Positions 1 through 5,690 of a stretch of DNA of 11,346 bases are shown in pieces. The notes below the pieces were generated by a model that saw nothing but the letters and a program-made list of their open reading frames with translations, searched no databases and was not told where the DNA came from. The translations under genes and the position numbers were made by a program. This DNA comes from an uncultured Solirubrobacteraceae bacterium. Lineage in GTDB: Bacteria; Actinomycetota; Thermoleophilia; Solirubrobacterales; Solirubrobacteraceae. Position 1 is the stretch's first letter. Each line of letters opens with the position of its first letter. The stretch spans positions 1 to 11,346 of the forward strand of contig CATPBV010000192.1 in NCBI GenBank assembly GCA_955652345.1, in the 5' to 3' direction.

Positions 1-369
1 GCAAGTGAAGATCAGGCGAAGCTGGTCGTCCTGCACGGATCCCACCTCCTCTGGCTGGCCGGGGTCGTCGCTGCCGGACGAGAGCACCGCGACTTCTCTG
101 AGCAGTTCCTGTCCGCGCGACGCGCGGCGCAGGCGGTCGATCGCCAGCCTGCGGGCGGTCGTCGTGATCCAGCCGCCCGGATTGGGGGGCAGGCCGTCGC
201 CCGGCCACTTGCGCAGGGCGACGGCGAAAGCCTCCTGCACCGCATCCTCGGCGACGTCGATGTCACCGAAGACACGGATCAGGGCGGCCACCGATCGGCC
301 GGACTCCTCGCGGAAGATCCGGCCGACCTTGGCTTGCTCGAGCTTCGGTGCGGCGTCGACCTCGCGCAC
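1..369 (-). CDS. ECF RNA polymerase sigma factor, ECF42/SigJ-like (3' end outside window)
   Basis: This is the N-terminal 123 residues of an extracytoplasmic-function sigma factor that runs off the left edge. Region 2 is visible as VAALIRVFGDIDVAEDAVQE followed by a tryptophan-rich stretch (PGGWITTTARRLAIDRLRR), which is the core- and -10-binding region. The last visible residues, DDQLRLIFTC, match the start of region 4 in the ECF42 group. The chosen start is the GTG at 367-369, four bases after the stop of the upstream DGPF gene. No strong Shine-Dalgarno sequence is seen, so translation is probably coupled. ECF42 factors normally carry a long C-terminal TPR-like extension, which would lie outside the window. 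They are typically encoded beside a DGPF/YCII protein, exactly as here, and no anti-sigma factor is seen on the visible side. The family is clear; the exact start is less sure. Confidence 0.9.
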   Translation of the reverse strand, partial: MREVDAAPKLEQAKVGRIFREESGRSVAALIRVFGDIDVAEDAVQEAFAVALRKWPGDGLPPNPGGWITTTARRLAIDRLRRASRGQELLREVAVLSSGSDDPGQPEEVGSVQDDQLRLIFTC

Positions 370-373
370 GCCG

Positions 374-736
374 TCAGGGCTTGGATTCAGCCGCGAACGG
401 ACGGATCTCGATTGGCGTATTGACGCATGCGGTGACCTTCGACGCCCAGGCGAGCGCGGCGTCGAGATCCTCGGCCTCGATGATGTAAAAGCCGCCAAGG
501 TGTTCCCTGGACTCCGCGAACGGGCCGTCGGTGGTCAGCACCTCACCATCGGACACGCGCACGACGGTAGCGGTGTCGGGTTCGTGCAGGCGCCCGCCGA
601 ACACCCAGGCGCCGGCAGACTTCATCTCCCCCTCGAGGCTGCCGACCTGTTCCATGACTTGCTGCATCTGCTCAGCGGTCATCGGCTCGCCCACCGCGCC
701 CGCGACGCTGTGGACGGACAACAAGTATTTCGCCAT
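374..736 (-). CDS. YCII/DGPF-domain protein
   Basis: This is a 120-residue single-domain protein of the YCII-related family (dimeric alpha+beta barrel fold). It begins MAKYLLSV and carries the signature TTDGPFAESREHLGGFYIIEA, including the DGPF motif that names the group. An AGGAGG Shine-Dalgarno sequence sits six bases upstream of the ATG at 734-736, which fixes this start. The frame stays open to 883, but that extension has no such site and lacks family similarity. It lies directly upstream of the ECF42-type sigma gene, four bases apart and on the same strand, so the two are surely co-transcribed. In this conserved pair the DGPF protein is thought to be linked to the sigma factor's regulation or regulon. 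Its biochemical activity is not established and I infer none. Confidence 0.93.
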   Translation of the reverse strand: MAKYLLSVHSVAGAVGEPMTAEQMQQVMEQVGSLEGEMKSAGAWVFGGRLHEPDTATVVRVSDGEVLTTDGPFAESREHLGGFYIIEAEDLDAALAWASKVTACVNTPIEIRPFAAESKP

Positions 737-742
737 GGTGAT

Positions 743-748
743 CCTCCT
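743..748 (-). promoter_or_regulatory. Strong Shine-Dalgarno site of the DGPF gene
   Basis: Read on the minus strand this is AGGAGG, six bases before the ATG at 736. It decides the start of the DGPF protein against the longer open frame that reaches 883. Confidence 0.85.
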
Positions 749-1046
749 GTCGTGGGCGGGCGCTCCCGCATCTACCCCCACTACGAACGGGCGCCAGCCA
801 GATCGACACGTCCACCCACGAACAGGACGGTGATCAACAGCATCCGGGTTCAGTCTCGCACGCTTTGGATCAATCAACACCAACTGGCTGCGCCGTCTCC
901 GCTGACCAGCAGACGTGCCGCAAATCCGGGTAGCGAGCGGTGCCTGGCAGCCGGGCGGCGGCCTTCCGCAGGCGGAGCGGGATGCGCGCCCGCCTCGCGA
1001 TTTGTACGCGCCAGAAGGAACCTGGAGTCGGGCCGTCGGCTGTGCG
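749..1046. other. Intergenic region, no gene recognised
   Basis: About 300 bases lie between the stop of the leftward SRPBCC gene and the ribosome binding site of the DGPF gene. Open frames across it on either strand are continuations of shadow frames and show no family similarity. The DGPF/sigma promoter should be on the minus strand here, but I see no convincing -35/-10 pair with 16-18 base spacing. ECF42-dependent promoters have a distinct consensus that I did not try to assign. Confidence 0.6.
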
Positions 1047-1481
1047 TTAGGCGCGTCGAAATAGCGGCGAGCCGGCGCCCGTTTCGGAGAATTGCTTCAG
1101 GCTTAGCATGAGTTGTGCCCAGGTCAGCGCGGCGGTCGCGAGGGGACCGTCGTCGCTTGCCCATCCGTCGTGGCTGAAGTGAATCGTGGTGCCGGCACCG
1201 TCGCCGGTGGGCGTGAGCGTCCATGTGACGGTAGTGTCGGCCCAGTGTGGTGGGAACTCGCCCACCGACGTCCATCGCACGATGGTGTTGTTCACCTCGT
1301 CGACATGTAGCTCGAACGGCAGGGGTGCGATCGGGAAGCCGAGCGTCATGGTTGAGCCCGCGCCGCCGGCGAAGTCGACGTCGTCGGTCCACCAGCCGGC
1401 GATTCCGGCCTGCGTGTCGAGTGCGCGTACGACATCCTCGGCCGGCGCGTCGACGTCGAGTTGGAACACGATCCGTGCCAT
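1047..1481 (-). CDS. SRPBCC (START/AHSA1-like) domain protein
   Basis: This is a 144-residue single SRPBCC domain protein, a helix-grip fold with a hydrophobic ligand cavity. It opens MARIVFQLDVDAPAEDVVRA, the usual first strand and helix, followed by GIAGWWTDDVDF and a C-terminal helix (TWAQLMLSLKQFSETG). GGAGG lies four bases before the ATG at 1479-1481 and sets the start; the open frame to 1526 is not needed. It is divergent from the ArsR gene, with 44 bases between the two starts, so both promoters must overlap and the ArsR protein very likely controls this gene. Proteins of this fold bind lipids, polyketides or other small hydrophobic molecules, or act as Hsp90 co-chaperones. Nothing in the sequence says which applies here. 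Confidence 0.88.
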   Translation of the reverse strand: MARIVFQLDVDAPAEDVVRALDTQAGIAGWWTDDVDFAGGAGSTMTLGFPIAPLPFELHVDEVNNTIVRWTSVGEFPPHWADTTVTWTLTPTGDGAGTTIHFSHDGWASDDGPLATAALTWAQLMLSLKQFSETGAGSPLFRRA

Positions 1482-1485
1482 TGGT

Positions 1486-1490
1486 CCTCC
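1486..1490 (-). promoter_or_regulatory. Shine-Dalgarno site of the divergent SRPBCC gene
   Basis: On the minus strand this reads GGAGG, four bases upstream of the ATG at 1481. It supports that start over the longer open frame to 1526. Confidence 0.75.
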
Positions 1491-1513
1491 AGCAGATAGA
1501 ATGTCAGGAGCAA

Positions 1514-1523
1514 CTAACGTTAG
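1514..1523. promoter_or_regulatory. Perfect 10-bp palindrome, candidate ArsR operator
   Basis: CTAACGTTAG is a perfect palindrome and is AT-richer than its surroundings. It ends two bases before the ArsR ATG (1526-1528) and lies in the 44-base divergent gap between ArsR and the SRPBCC gene. A TAGAAT at 1497-1502 could be a -10 box for the rightward operon, which would place the palindrome at the transcription start. No good -35 accompanies it. Autorepression by the ArsR protein is an inference from position and family habit. Confidence 0.45.
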
Positions 1524-1525
1524 CA

Positions 1526-1846
1526 ATGACTGACGCTCAACTTCACGACGAAGCCTTCAGGGCAATCGCCGAGCCCCGGCGTCGCGCGATCCTGGAGCTG
1601 ATCCGCGACGAGGAGCTGCCCGCGGGCGAGATCGCCGCGCGGTTCGATGTCACCCGCACTGCGATCTCGCAGCACCTAACGATCCTCAAGTCCGCCGGCC
1701 TCGTACAAGAGCGACGCGACGGCACGCGGCGCCTCTATCAAGCCGACCCAACCGGACTGCTCGGCCTCAAGCAATTCGTCGACCGTTTCTGGGCAACACG
1801 ACTCGGGCGCCTCAAGGACGAAGTCGAGCGAAAAGCGCGCCGATAG
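1526..1846 (+). CDS. ArsR-family transcriptional regulator
   Basis: This is a 106-residue winged-helix repressor. Residues 8-28 (DEAFRAIAEPRRRAILELIRD) are the classic ArsR opening helix. The helix-turn-helix spans about residues 32-53 (LPAGEIAARFDVTRTAISQH) and the wing about 58-72 (GLVQERRDGTRRLY). There is no cysteine at all, so it is not a thiolate metal sensor. It belongs with the AHSA1-linked, non-metal ArsR (SdpR-like) group. The ATG at 1526 is chosen because the family homology begins there; the frame is open much further upstream but only as a shadow of the opposite-strand SRPBCC gene. No typical Shine-Dalgarno is close (AGGAG at 1506-1510 is 15 bases away), so a very short leader is possible. 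It is followed two bases later by an AHSA1 gene. Confidence 0.92.
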   Translation: MTDAQLHDEAFRAIAEPRRRAILELIRDEELPAGEIAARFDVTRTAISQHLTILKSAGLVQERRDGTRRLYQADPTGLLGLKQFVDRFWATRLGRLKDEVERKARR

Positions 1847-1848
1847 AA

Positions 1849-2274
1849 ATGGCCGTCCGCGGAGATCAGATCGAACACGAGCTGCGTCTCGCTGCGCCAC
1901 CGCACCTCGTGTTCGCGATGTTCACCGACCCCGACTTGTACGTTCGCTGGATGGGGCGCCAGGCGACGCTCGACCCACGCCCCGGCGGCACCTACCGCTG
2001 CGTCGTCCACGCCAGCGCGACCGTCGCGGGCGAATACGTGATCGTCGATCCGCCGCACCGCATCGACTTCACCTGGGGGTTCGAGGGCAACCCGAATAAT
2101 CCGCCCGGAAGCAGCCTCGTGAGCGTGACGCTTGCTCCCGACGGCGATGGCACGCTCCTGCGCCTGACTCACACCGGTCTCGAGCATCCCGCGCTCGACT
2201 CGCACGACCGCGGCTGGAGTGGCTACCTAGGACAGCTCACAGCCGCGATCAGCGATCGCTCAGCTCGACGCTAG
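1849..2274 (+). CDS. AHSA1-type SRPBCC domain protein
   Basis: This is a 141-residue protein of the AHSA1 (activator of Hsp90 ATPase homologue 1-like) branch of the SRPBCC fold. Diagnostic stretches are LRLAAPPHLVFAMFTDPD, YVRWMG, the DPRPGGTYR turn, and the C-terminal helix region GWSGYLGQLTAAI. The ATG is two bases after the ArsR stop and has no Shine-Dalgarno of its own, which points to translational coupling. ArsR-AHSA1 pairs of this kind are widespread in Actinobacteria and Firmicutes. The bacterial members' ligands are mostly unknown, and despite the family name no Hsp90 link is implied here. It shares the fold with the divergent SRPBCC gene, so one regulator probably controls two proteins of the same fold. 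Confidence 0.9.
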   Translation: MAVRGDQIEHELRLAAPPHLVFAMFTDPDLYVRWMGRQATLDPRPGGTYRCVVHASATVAGEYVIVDPPHRIDFTWGFEGNPNNPPGSSLVSVTLAPDGDGTLLRLTHTGLEHPALDSHDRGWSGYLGQLTAAISDRSARR

Positions 2275-2283
2275 ACCACTGGC

Positions 2284-2300
2284 GGCCACCTCAGGTGCCC
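2284..2300. repeat. 17-bp inverted repeat after the AHSA1 gene
   Basis: GGCCACCT and AGGTGCCC flank a single central base, pairing at seven of eight positions per arm. It starts ten bases after the AHSA1 stop and 41 bases before the MarR start. There is no following T-run, so a Rho-independent terminator is not supported. It could be a termination hairpin without U-tract or an operator for the MarR operon; I cannot tell which. Confidence 0.35.
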
Positions 2301-2318
2301 GGGCAATGTGCGCGATTT

Positions 2319-2334
2319 AGTCTGATATCGTACT
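2319..2334. promoter_or_regulatory. Imperfect palindrome before marR, candidate operator
   Basis: AGTCTGATATCGTACT has matching outer triplets (AGT/ACT) and a perfect central GATATC, giving 12 of 16 symmetric positions. It lies seven bases upstream of the MarR GTG in an AT-rich patch of otherwise GC-rich DNA. MarR proteins commonly bind 16-20 base palindromes over their own promoter. A role as operator and core promoter is an inference. Confidence 0.4.
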
Positions 2335-2340
2335 TTCTCG

Positions 2341-2781
2341 GTGGACGGCGATGCGAATCGGAGCGACACGAACAACCTCGGGTTCCTACTGGCCAAGGCC
2401 TCGCAACACTGGAACGAGCTCCTCGCTCTGCGTTTCGCGGAGCGTGGCTTTGGCGAGGTGCGCCCCTCATACGGCTCAGTACTGCTGCCGCTGTTTGAGC
2501 AGGACGGCCTACGAATGGGGCAGATCGCGCAGCGCGCCCGCCTCTCCAAGCAGACGATGACCACGCTCGTACGGATGTGCGAGCGCGACGGCCTGGTCGT
2601 CCGGGAGCGCGACCACGAGGACTCGCGGGCGTTCCGCATCCACCTGACCCGGCGTGCGCGCGAGTTCAGACCCGTCGCCGACGAGATCCTCAGAGAACTG
2701 GACGCCCAAGTGCTGGCCGCACTCGGGCAGCGTCAACGACAAGCGCTCGCACGAGCGCTGAAAGGAGTGATGGACCTGTGA
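2341..2781 (+). CDS. MarR-family transcriptional regulator
   Basis: This is a 146-residue MarR-type dimeric winged-helix regulator. The N-terminal dimerisation helix is NLGFLLAKASQHWNELLALR. The recognition helix region is about residues 58-82 (RMGQIAQRARLSKQTMTTLV). The wing at about 86-103 contains the conserved charged pair (VRERDHEDSRAF), and a C-terminal helix pair completes the dimer interface. The length is normal. The start taken is the GTG at 2341, the only reasonable start ahead of the first conserved helix. It has no Shine-Dalgarno, so a leaderless or near-leaderless transcript is possible. Its stop overlaps the GTG of the next gene (GTGA), making it the first gene of a three-gene operon. 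It probably senses a small molecule handled by the SRPBCC partner, but no ligand can be named. Confidence 0.9.
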   Translation: MDGDANRSDTNNLGFLLAKASQHWNELLALRFAERGFGEVRPSYGSVLLPLFEQDGLRMGQIAQRARLSKQTMTTLVRMCERDGLVVRERDHEDSRAFRIHLTRRAREFRPVADEILRELDAQVLAALGQRQRQALARALKGVMDL

Positions 2782-3167
2782 GAAGCGAAACCGTGACCAC
2801 GATCCTACCGGCACCCCGAGACGCGGTATTCGAATACATGTCAGACATCGAGAAGCTGCCGGAATGGGCGACCGAGTTCGCCCGCGAGCTAAAGCGCGAG
2901 GGCGAGGACTACAAGGTCGTCAACGGTCTCGGAGAGTTCTACTTCAGCATCCAAGCCGATCCCACCACGGGCGTCATCGACATGTTCGCCGGCCCGACAA
3001 AGGACCAGATGGCCGTCTTTCCGACCCGAGCCGTGGGCCTGACTGACGGACGAACCGCCTATAGCTTCACCATGTTCCAGGCTCCCGACATGCCCGACGA
3101 GCTGTTCGACGCCCAGCATCACTCGCTGCAACGCGAATTTGGAAACATCGAGGCCGCGTTCTCGTAG
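2778..3167 (+). CDS. SRPBCC-family protein in the MarR operon
   Basis: This is a 129-residue single-domain SRPBCC/polyketide-cyclase-like protein. The first strand and helix are visible as VTTILPAPRDAVFEYMSDIE, followed by the LPEWATEFARE segment and a C-terminal helix with HSLQREFGNIEAAF. The start is the GTG at 2778-2780 that overlaps the marR stop, with AAAGGAG ten bases upstream. The same frame is open back to 2577, but that part is antiparallel to nothing useful and lies inside marR. It ends exactly one base before the next ATG. It is likely to bind the same small molecule class that the MarR protein responds to, which is an inference from the operon. It is only distantly similar to the other SRPBCC genes of the window, so recent tandem duplication is not suggested. 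Confidence 0.85.
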   Translation: MRSETVTTILPAPRDAVFEYMSDIEKLPEWATEFARELKREGEDYKVVNGLGEFYFSIQADPTTGVIDMFAGPTKDQMAVFPTRAVGLTDGRTAYSFTMFQAPDMPDELFDAQHHSLQREFGNIEAAFS

Positions 3168-3407
3168 ATGGCAATCCCCAACGACGAGCGAAACAAGATG
3201 CTCGGAGTCCGCCTGTGCGGACCGCGAGTGATCACCCGCCTCGAGTCGATCGGAATAACAAGGCTGAACGACCTAGCCCACCGCGACCCCCACGACCTCG
3301 TGCAAGAAGTCAACATCCAGGCTGGCCGACCAATCTGGCACCCGCCAATCGCCACCCGAGCCATGACCAACCTCATCGCCACGGCTAAGTCGCGTCGAAC
3401 ACCGTAA
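3168..3407 (+). CDS. Small helix-hairpin-helix protein
   Basis: This 79-residue protein has its ATG directly after the stop of the SRPBCC gene with no gap, so it is almost certainly translated by coupling. Residues about 14-45 (VRLCGPRVITRLESIGITRL and following DLAHRDPHDLV) read as a helix-hairpin-helix: a GP-x-x-x-x-x-L-x-x-IGI turn, then a second helix after 'DP'. This is like the small HhH proteins of the Cdd1/'pathogenicity locus' type, although the cysteine-containing C-terminus of that family is not seen. The rest (AGRPIWHPPIATRAMTNLIA) is probably another helix. HhH motifs usually bind DNA non-specifically. Why one should be tied to MarR and SRPBCC genes is unknown. The fold call is moderate; the function is not known. 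Confidence 0.7.
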   Translation: MAIPNDERNKMLGVRLCGPRVITRLESIGITRLNDLAHRDPHDLVQEVNIQAGRPIWHPPIATRAMTNLIATAKSRRTP

Positions 3408-3441
3408 TTACCTTCGGGCTCCGGCAGTTCTTTTTGCCGCG

Positions 3442-4350
3442 CTAGCGCGGGGCGACGGTCTGCGCCGCGCTCCACTCGCGAATCGCGGCGACGATCTCGT
3501 CCGGAGCGTCTTCTTGGATGTAGTGGCCGGCGCCTTCGAGCATTACGGTCCGGTGGTTTGGAAATACCTGCTCCCAGCGCCGCCGCTCGGGCTCGCGGAA
3601 CGCGACGTCCTTGGTCGGCCAGAGGATCAACGCGGGCCGGTCGCGGAGCGCCGGCAGCCCTCGCTCGATCTCAGCCAGAAACGGTCTGCTGCCAAGAATC
3701 TCCCGCGGGAAGACGTGCAGTGGCCGACGCGATTCGGGTGTCGGGAACGGCCCGCGGTAGGCGCCCATCACCTCCGGGGGGAGCTTTCGCCGCTTCACGT
3801 TGCCCGGGATGATGTTCTCGACGAAGAAGTTGCGCTGGAGGATCAGGTAGCGGCCGATCGGACCGCCCAGCAGTCGTGAGAAGATCTTCGTCCCGGGATC
3901 GGACTTCGGCCAGGCCCACGTATTACCGACTACGAAGCTGGCGAATCGGTCGGGATGCCGCGTGGCTGCCGCGAAGCCAATCGGTCCACCCCAGTCCTGC
4001 ACCATCATCGTCACGTCGTTGAGGTCGAGCTGGAGAACGAGTTGCTCGAGCACGGCGGCGTGCTCGGAGGGCGTGTAGCCATAGCCGGGCGGCGCGTGCG
4101 ACAGGCCGAACCCGGGGTGATCGGGGGCAATGCAGCGGAAGCGTTCGCGCAACCCCTTGATCACTTCGCGGTAGAGGAACGACCAGGTGGGGTTGCCGTG
4201 CAGGAGCAGGAGGGGCGACCCGCTGCCCTCATCGACGTAATGGACACGAGCCCCTTTGACATCTGCATAGTGGCTGTCGAACGGGTAGAGCTCCGTTGGA
4301 AGCCATGGCGGCCGGCCTTGTTGGTCAGCGGCTGCGCTAGGCGCAGTCAT
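3442..4350 (-). CDS. Haloalkane dehalogenase-like alpha/beta hydrolase
   Basis: This is a 302-residue alpha/beta hydrolase of the haloalkane dehalogenase family, which hydrolyses carbon-halogen bonds through an aspartyl ester. Numbered from the ATG at 4350, the oxyanion/halide segment HGNPTW has Asn53. The nucleophile elbow VQDWGG has Asp119 with the halide-binding Trp120. The acid is Asp248 in WPTKD after strand 7, and the base is His276 in GAGHYI. An Asp-His-Asp triad with Asn+Trp halide ligands matches subfamily HLD-III in the known scheme. The start at 4350 is preferred because AGGAG lies eight bases upstream; the GTG at 4356 would be too close. It lies 30 bases after the AraC regulator on the same strand, so the two form an operon. 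The natural substrate cannot be read, and epoxide hydrolase or fluoroacetate dehalogenase is the main alternative. Confidence 0.88.
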   Translation of the reverse strand: MTAPSAAADQQGRPPWLPTELYPFDSHYADVKGARVHYVDEGSGSPLLLLHGNPTWSFLYREVIKGLRERFRCIAPDHPGFGLSHAPPGYGYTPSEHAAVLEQLVLQLDLNDVTMMVQDWGGPIGFAAATRHPDRFASFVVGNTWAWPKSDPGTKIFSRLLGGPIGRYLILQRNFFVENIIPGNVKRRKLPPEVMGAYRGPFPTPESRRPLHVFPREILGSRPFLAEIERGLPALRDRPALILWPTKDVAFREPERRRWEQVFPNHRTVMLEGAGHYIQEDAPDEIVAAIREWSAAQTVAPR

Positions 4351-4358
4351 ACCCACAT

Positions 4359-4363
4359 CTCCT
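4359..4363 (-). promoter_or_regulatory. Shine-Dalgarno site of the dehalogenase-like gene
   Basis: The minus strand reads AGGAG eight bases before the ATG at 4350. It sits in the 30-base gap after the AraC gene and decides the start in favour of 4350 over the GTG at 4356. Confidence 0.7.
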
Positions 4364-4380
4364 GATTAGCGCGAGTCGGG

Positions 4381-5343
4381 TCATGTACCTATACGACGAA
4401 GCGCTCCGCGCGTATTCGACACCTGCGCGGGTGCGTGCGATGCCGGATGGAGTCCAGGGACACCGTTCGTCTGTCCACGGTAGGCGCCGGGCGCCACGCC
4501 GTAGGTGCGCTTGAAGGCCTTGCCGAAGGAGAATTCGGTTCCGTAGCCTGCTCGCGTAGCGATCTCCGCAAGCGAGGCGTCGGTCGTGCGCAACAGTGCG
4601 GCCGCGTGCGCAAGGCGCGTGCGCGTGACGTAGCGCGTGGGCGACTCGGCGACGAGCTGGCGGAAGCGCGCCGAGAACGCGGAACGCGATAACGCGACCT
4701 CAGCCGCCACCTCACCGACCGTCCACGCACGCTCCGGCCGGCCATGGATGACCTCGATCGCGGCGGCGATTTGCGGATCGCGCAGCGCGAGAACGCCGGC
4801 CCCATCGGACGACTCGATCTCCGCGAGCCCAACTCGGAGCGCCTGCGTGAGCAGCGCGAGCGTCGCCGCAAGCCACGGAACGGAATGGCCCGAGGCGCCA
4901 GCGATGCGAAGGGCGGGCGGGAGCGCCCGAAGGATCGGATGCGCGTGGCCCCCTTCGAGCGCGAATCCGCCACACAGTAAGCCGGTGCTCGCACCCCGAC
5001 CACCGTGGTGCAGGCGGCGATGCTCGTCAAGCGGCGTGGAGGCTAGGATCTCCTCCAACTCTGTCGTGGGCGTGGCCGGATCGTCGCGCATCCAATGCCG
5101 TCGTCCGGTCAGCAATACGAAGAGATCGCCCGACGTCAGTGCTAGCTGGTCAGGTTCGCCTTCGACCTCGAGCCAGCAGCTGCCTGAGGTGACGACATGG
5201 AAGGCCGGATTCCCGTGCGCTTCGACGCCGAAACCCCAAGGTGCTCCTAGCAGCGACCGGCAGTAAACCGAGCTTCGGATCCTGATCACGCGCAGGATCT
5301 GGCTGATCGAGTCGGAACCGTTGAAGTCGTTCAGCAGCTCCAT
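4381..5343 (-). CDS. AraC-family regulator with N-terminal cupin sensor
   Basis: This is a 320-residue regulator. The N-terminal half is a cupin of the AraC-binding type: a jelly-roll with the HVVTSGSCWLEVEG and LALTSGDLFVLLTGRRHWM segments, about residues 45-85. The C-terminal AraC/XylS domain has two helix-turn-helix units at about residues 207-228 (TVGEVAAEVALSRSAFSARF) and 257-280, with the family signature AGYGTEFSFGKAFKRTYGVAPGAYR split over 265-289. About 30 disordered residues follow. The ATG at 5343 has only a weak AGG ten bases upstream. The dehalogenase-like hydrolase lies 30 bases downstream on the same strand, and the usual reading is that this protein senses a substrate or product and controls that gene. 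It is divergent from the broken SRPBCC gene, which may once have been in its regulon. Confidence 0.92.
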   Translation of the reverse strand: MELLNDFNGSDSISQILRVIRIRSSVYCRSLLGAPWGFGVEAHGNPAFHVVTSGSCWLEVEGEPDQLALTSGDLFVLLTGRRHWMRDDPATPTTELEEILASTPLDEHRRLHHGGRGASTGLLCGGFALEGGHAHPILRALPPALRIAGASGHSVPWLAATLALLTQALRVGLAEIESSDGAGVLALRDPQIAAAIEVIHGRPERAWTVGEVAAEVALSRSAFSARFRQLVAESPTRYVTRTRLAHAAALLRTTDASLAEIATRAGYGTEFSFGKAFKRTYGVAPGAYRGQTNGVPGLHPASHAPAQVSNTRGALRRIGT

Positions 5344-5378
5344 CGCTCAACCTGGCGTTCGCGCCGGACCTGCGATCA

Positions 5379-5399
5379 CGCCGCGACGATACCGCGGCG
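5379..5399. repeat. Inverted repeat in the AraC divergent promoter gap
   Basis: CGCCGCG and CGCGGCG are perfect 7-base arms around a 7-base spacer, 36 bases upstream of the AraC start and 52 bases upstream of the broken SRPBCC start. The position suits an operator. The very high GC of the arms means chance is a real alternative, and AraC-type proteins more often bind direct repeats. Confidence 0.3.
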
Positions 5400-5439
5400 G
5401 CGGGCATACAGCTTCAGCCGAGCGGAGCTGAGTTACTCC

Positions 5440-5444
5440 AGGAG
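5440..5444 (+). promoter_or_regulatory. Intact Shine-Dalgarno site before the broken SRPBCC gene
   Basis: AGGAG lies six bases before the ATG at 5451. Its good form suggests that the reading frame downstream was recently functional, or that some of the frameshifts are sequencing errors. Confidence 0.7.
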
Positions 5445-5450
5445 TTGTCG

Positions 5451-5690
5451 ATGCCGATCCTGGCTCGAACGCAGATAATCAACGCGCGAGTCGACGAGGT
5501 CTTTGACACCGTCATCGACGGGGCAGCTTCGCCACCTGGAACCCGACGATCCGCGCTTCGCGCCGGCTCGACGAAGGGGACCTGGGCGCGAGGGCACGAA
5601 GTTCGAGTGGGATCTCACGGGATTCGGCAGGTCGTTCAAGAGCTCCAAGAGTTTGATCGCAACAAGCAGGCCCGGATCGTTCCGCACATC
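5451..5690 (+). pseudogene. Frameshifted SRPBCC/polyketide cyclase-like gene
   Basis: Reading from the ATG at 5451, the first frame gives ARTQIINARVDEVFDTVIDG, a typical SRPBCC opening. The homology then continues in a second frame from about 5525 (SFATWNPTIRASRRLDEGDL). It moves to a third frame from about 5590 (EGTKFEWDLTGFG), and back to the first from about 5631 (VVQELQEFDRNKQARIVPH). Each jump equals the loss of one base, near 5521-5524, 5586-5591 and 5628-5630, the first in a GGGG run. All four pieces fit one continuous SRPBCC sequence of the type that has FATWNPTIRAS and TKFEWDL. Beyond about residue IVPHI (5690) the family C-terminus is not recognisable, so that end is lost or replaced. 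The open frame carries on to 5843 without sense. It is most likely a pseudogene. Confidence 0.8.

Noticed and set aside
5..1111. A 368-codon plus-strand open frame across the left end
   Set aside because: It runs antisense to the sigma factor, DGPF and SRPBCC genes, is rich in Arg/Ser/Pro low-complexity sequence and shows no family features. It is a GC-driven shadow frame.
3422..3450. Hairpins between the convergent ends of the HhH and dehalogenase-like genes as a terminator
   Set aside because: A perfect 14-base palindrome (CCGCGCTAGCGCGG, 3437-3450) and a 5-bp stem around a T-rich loop are present. The T-run precedes rather than follows the strong palindrome on the plus strand, and on the minus strand it becomes an A-run. 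Neither orientation fits a Rho-independent terminator.
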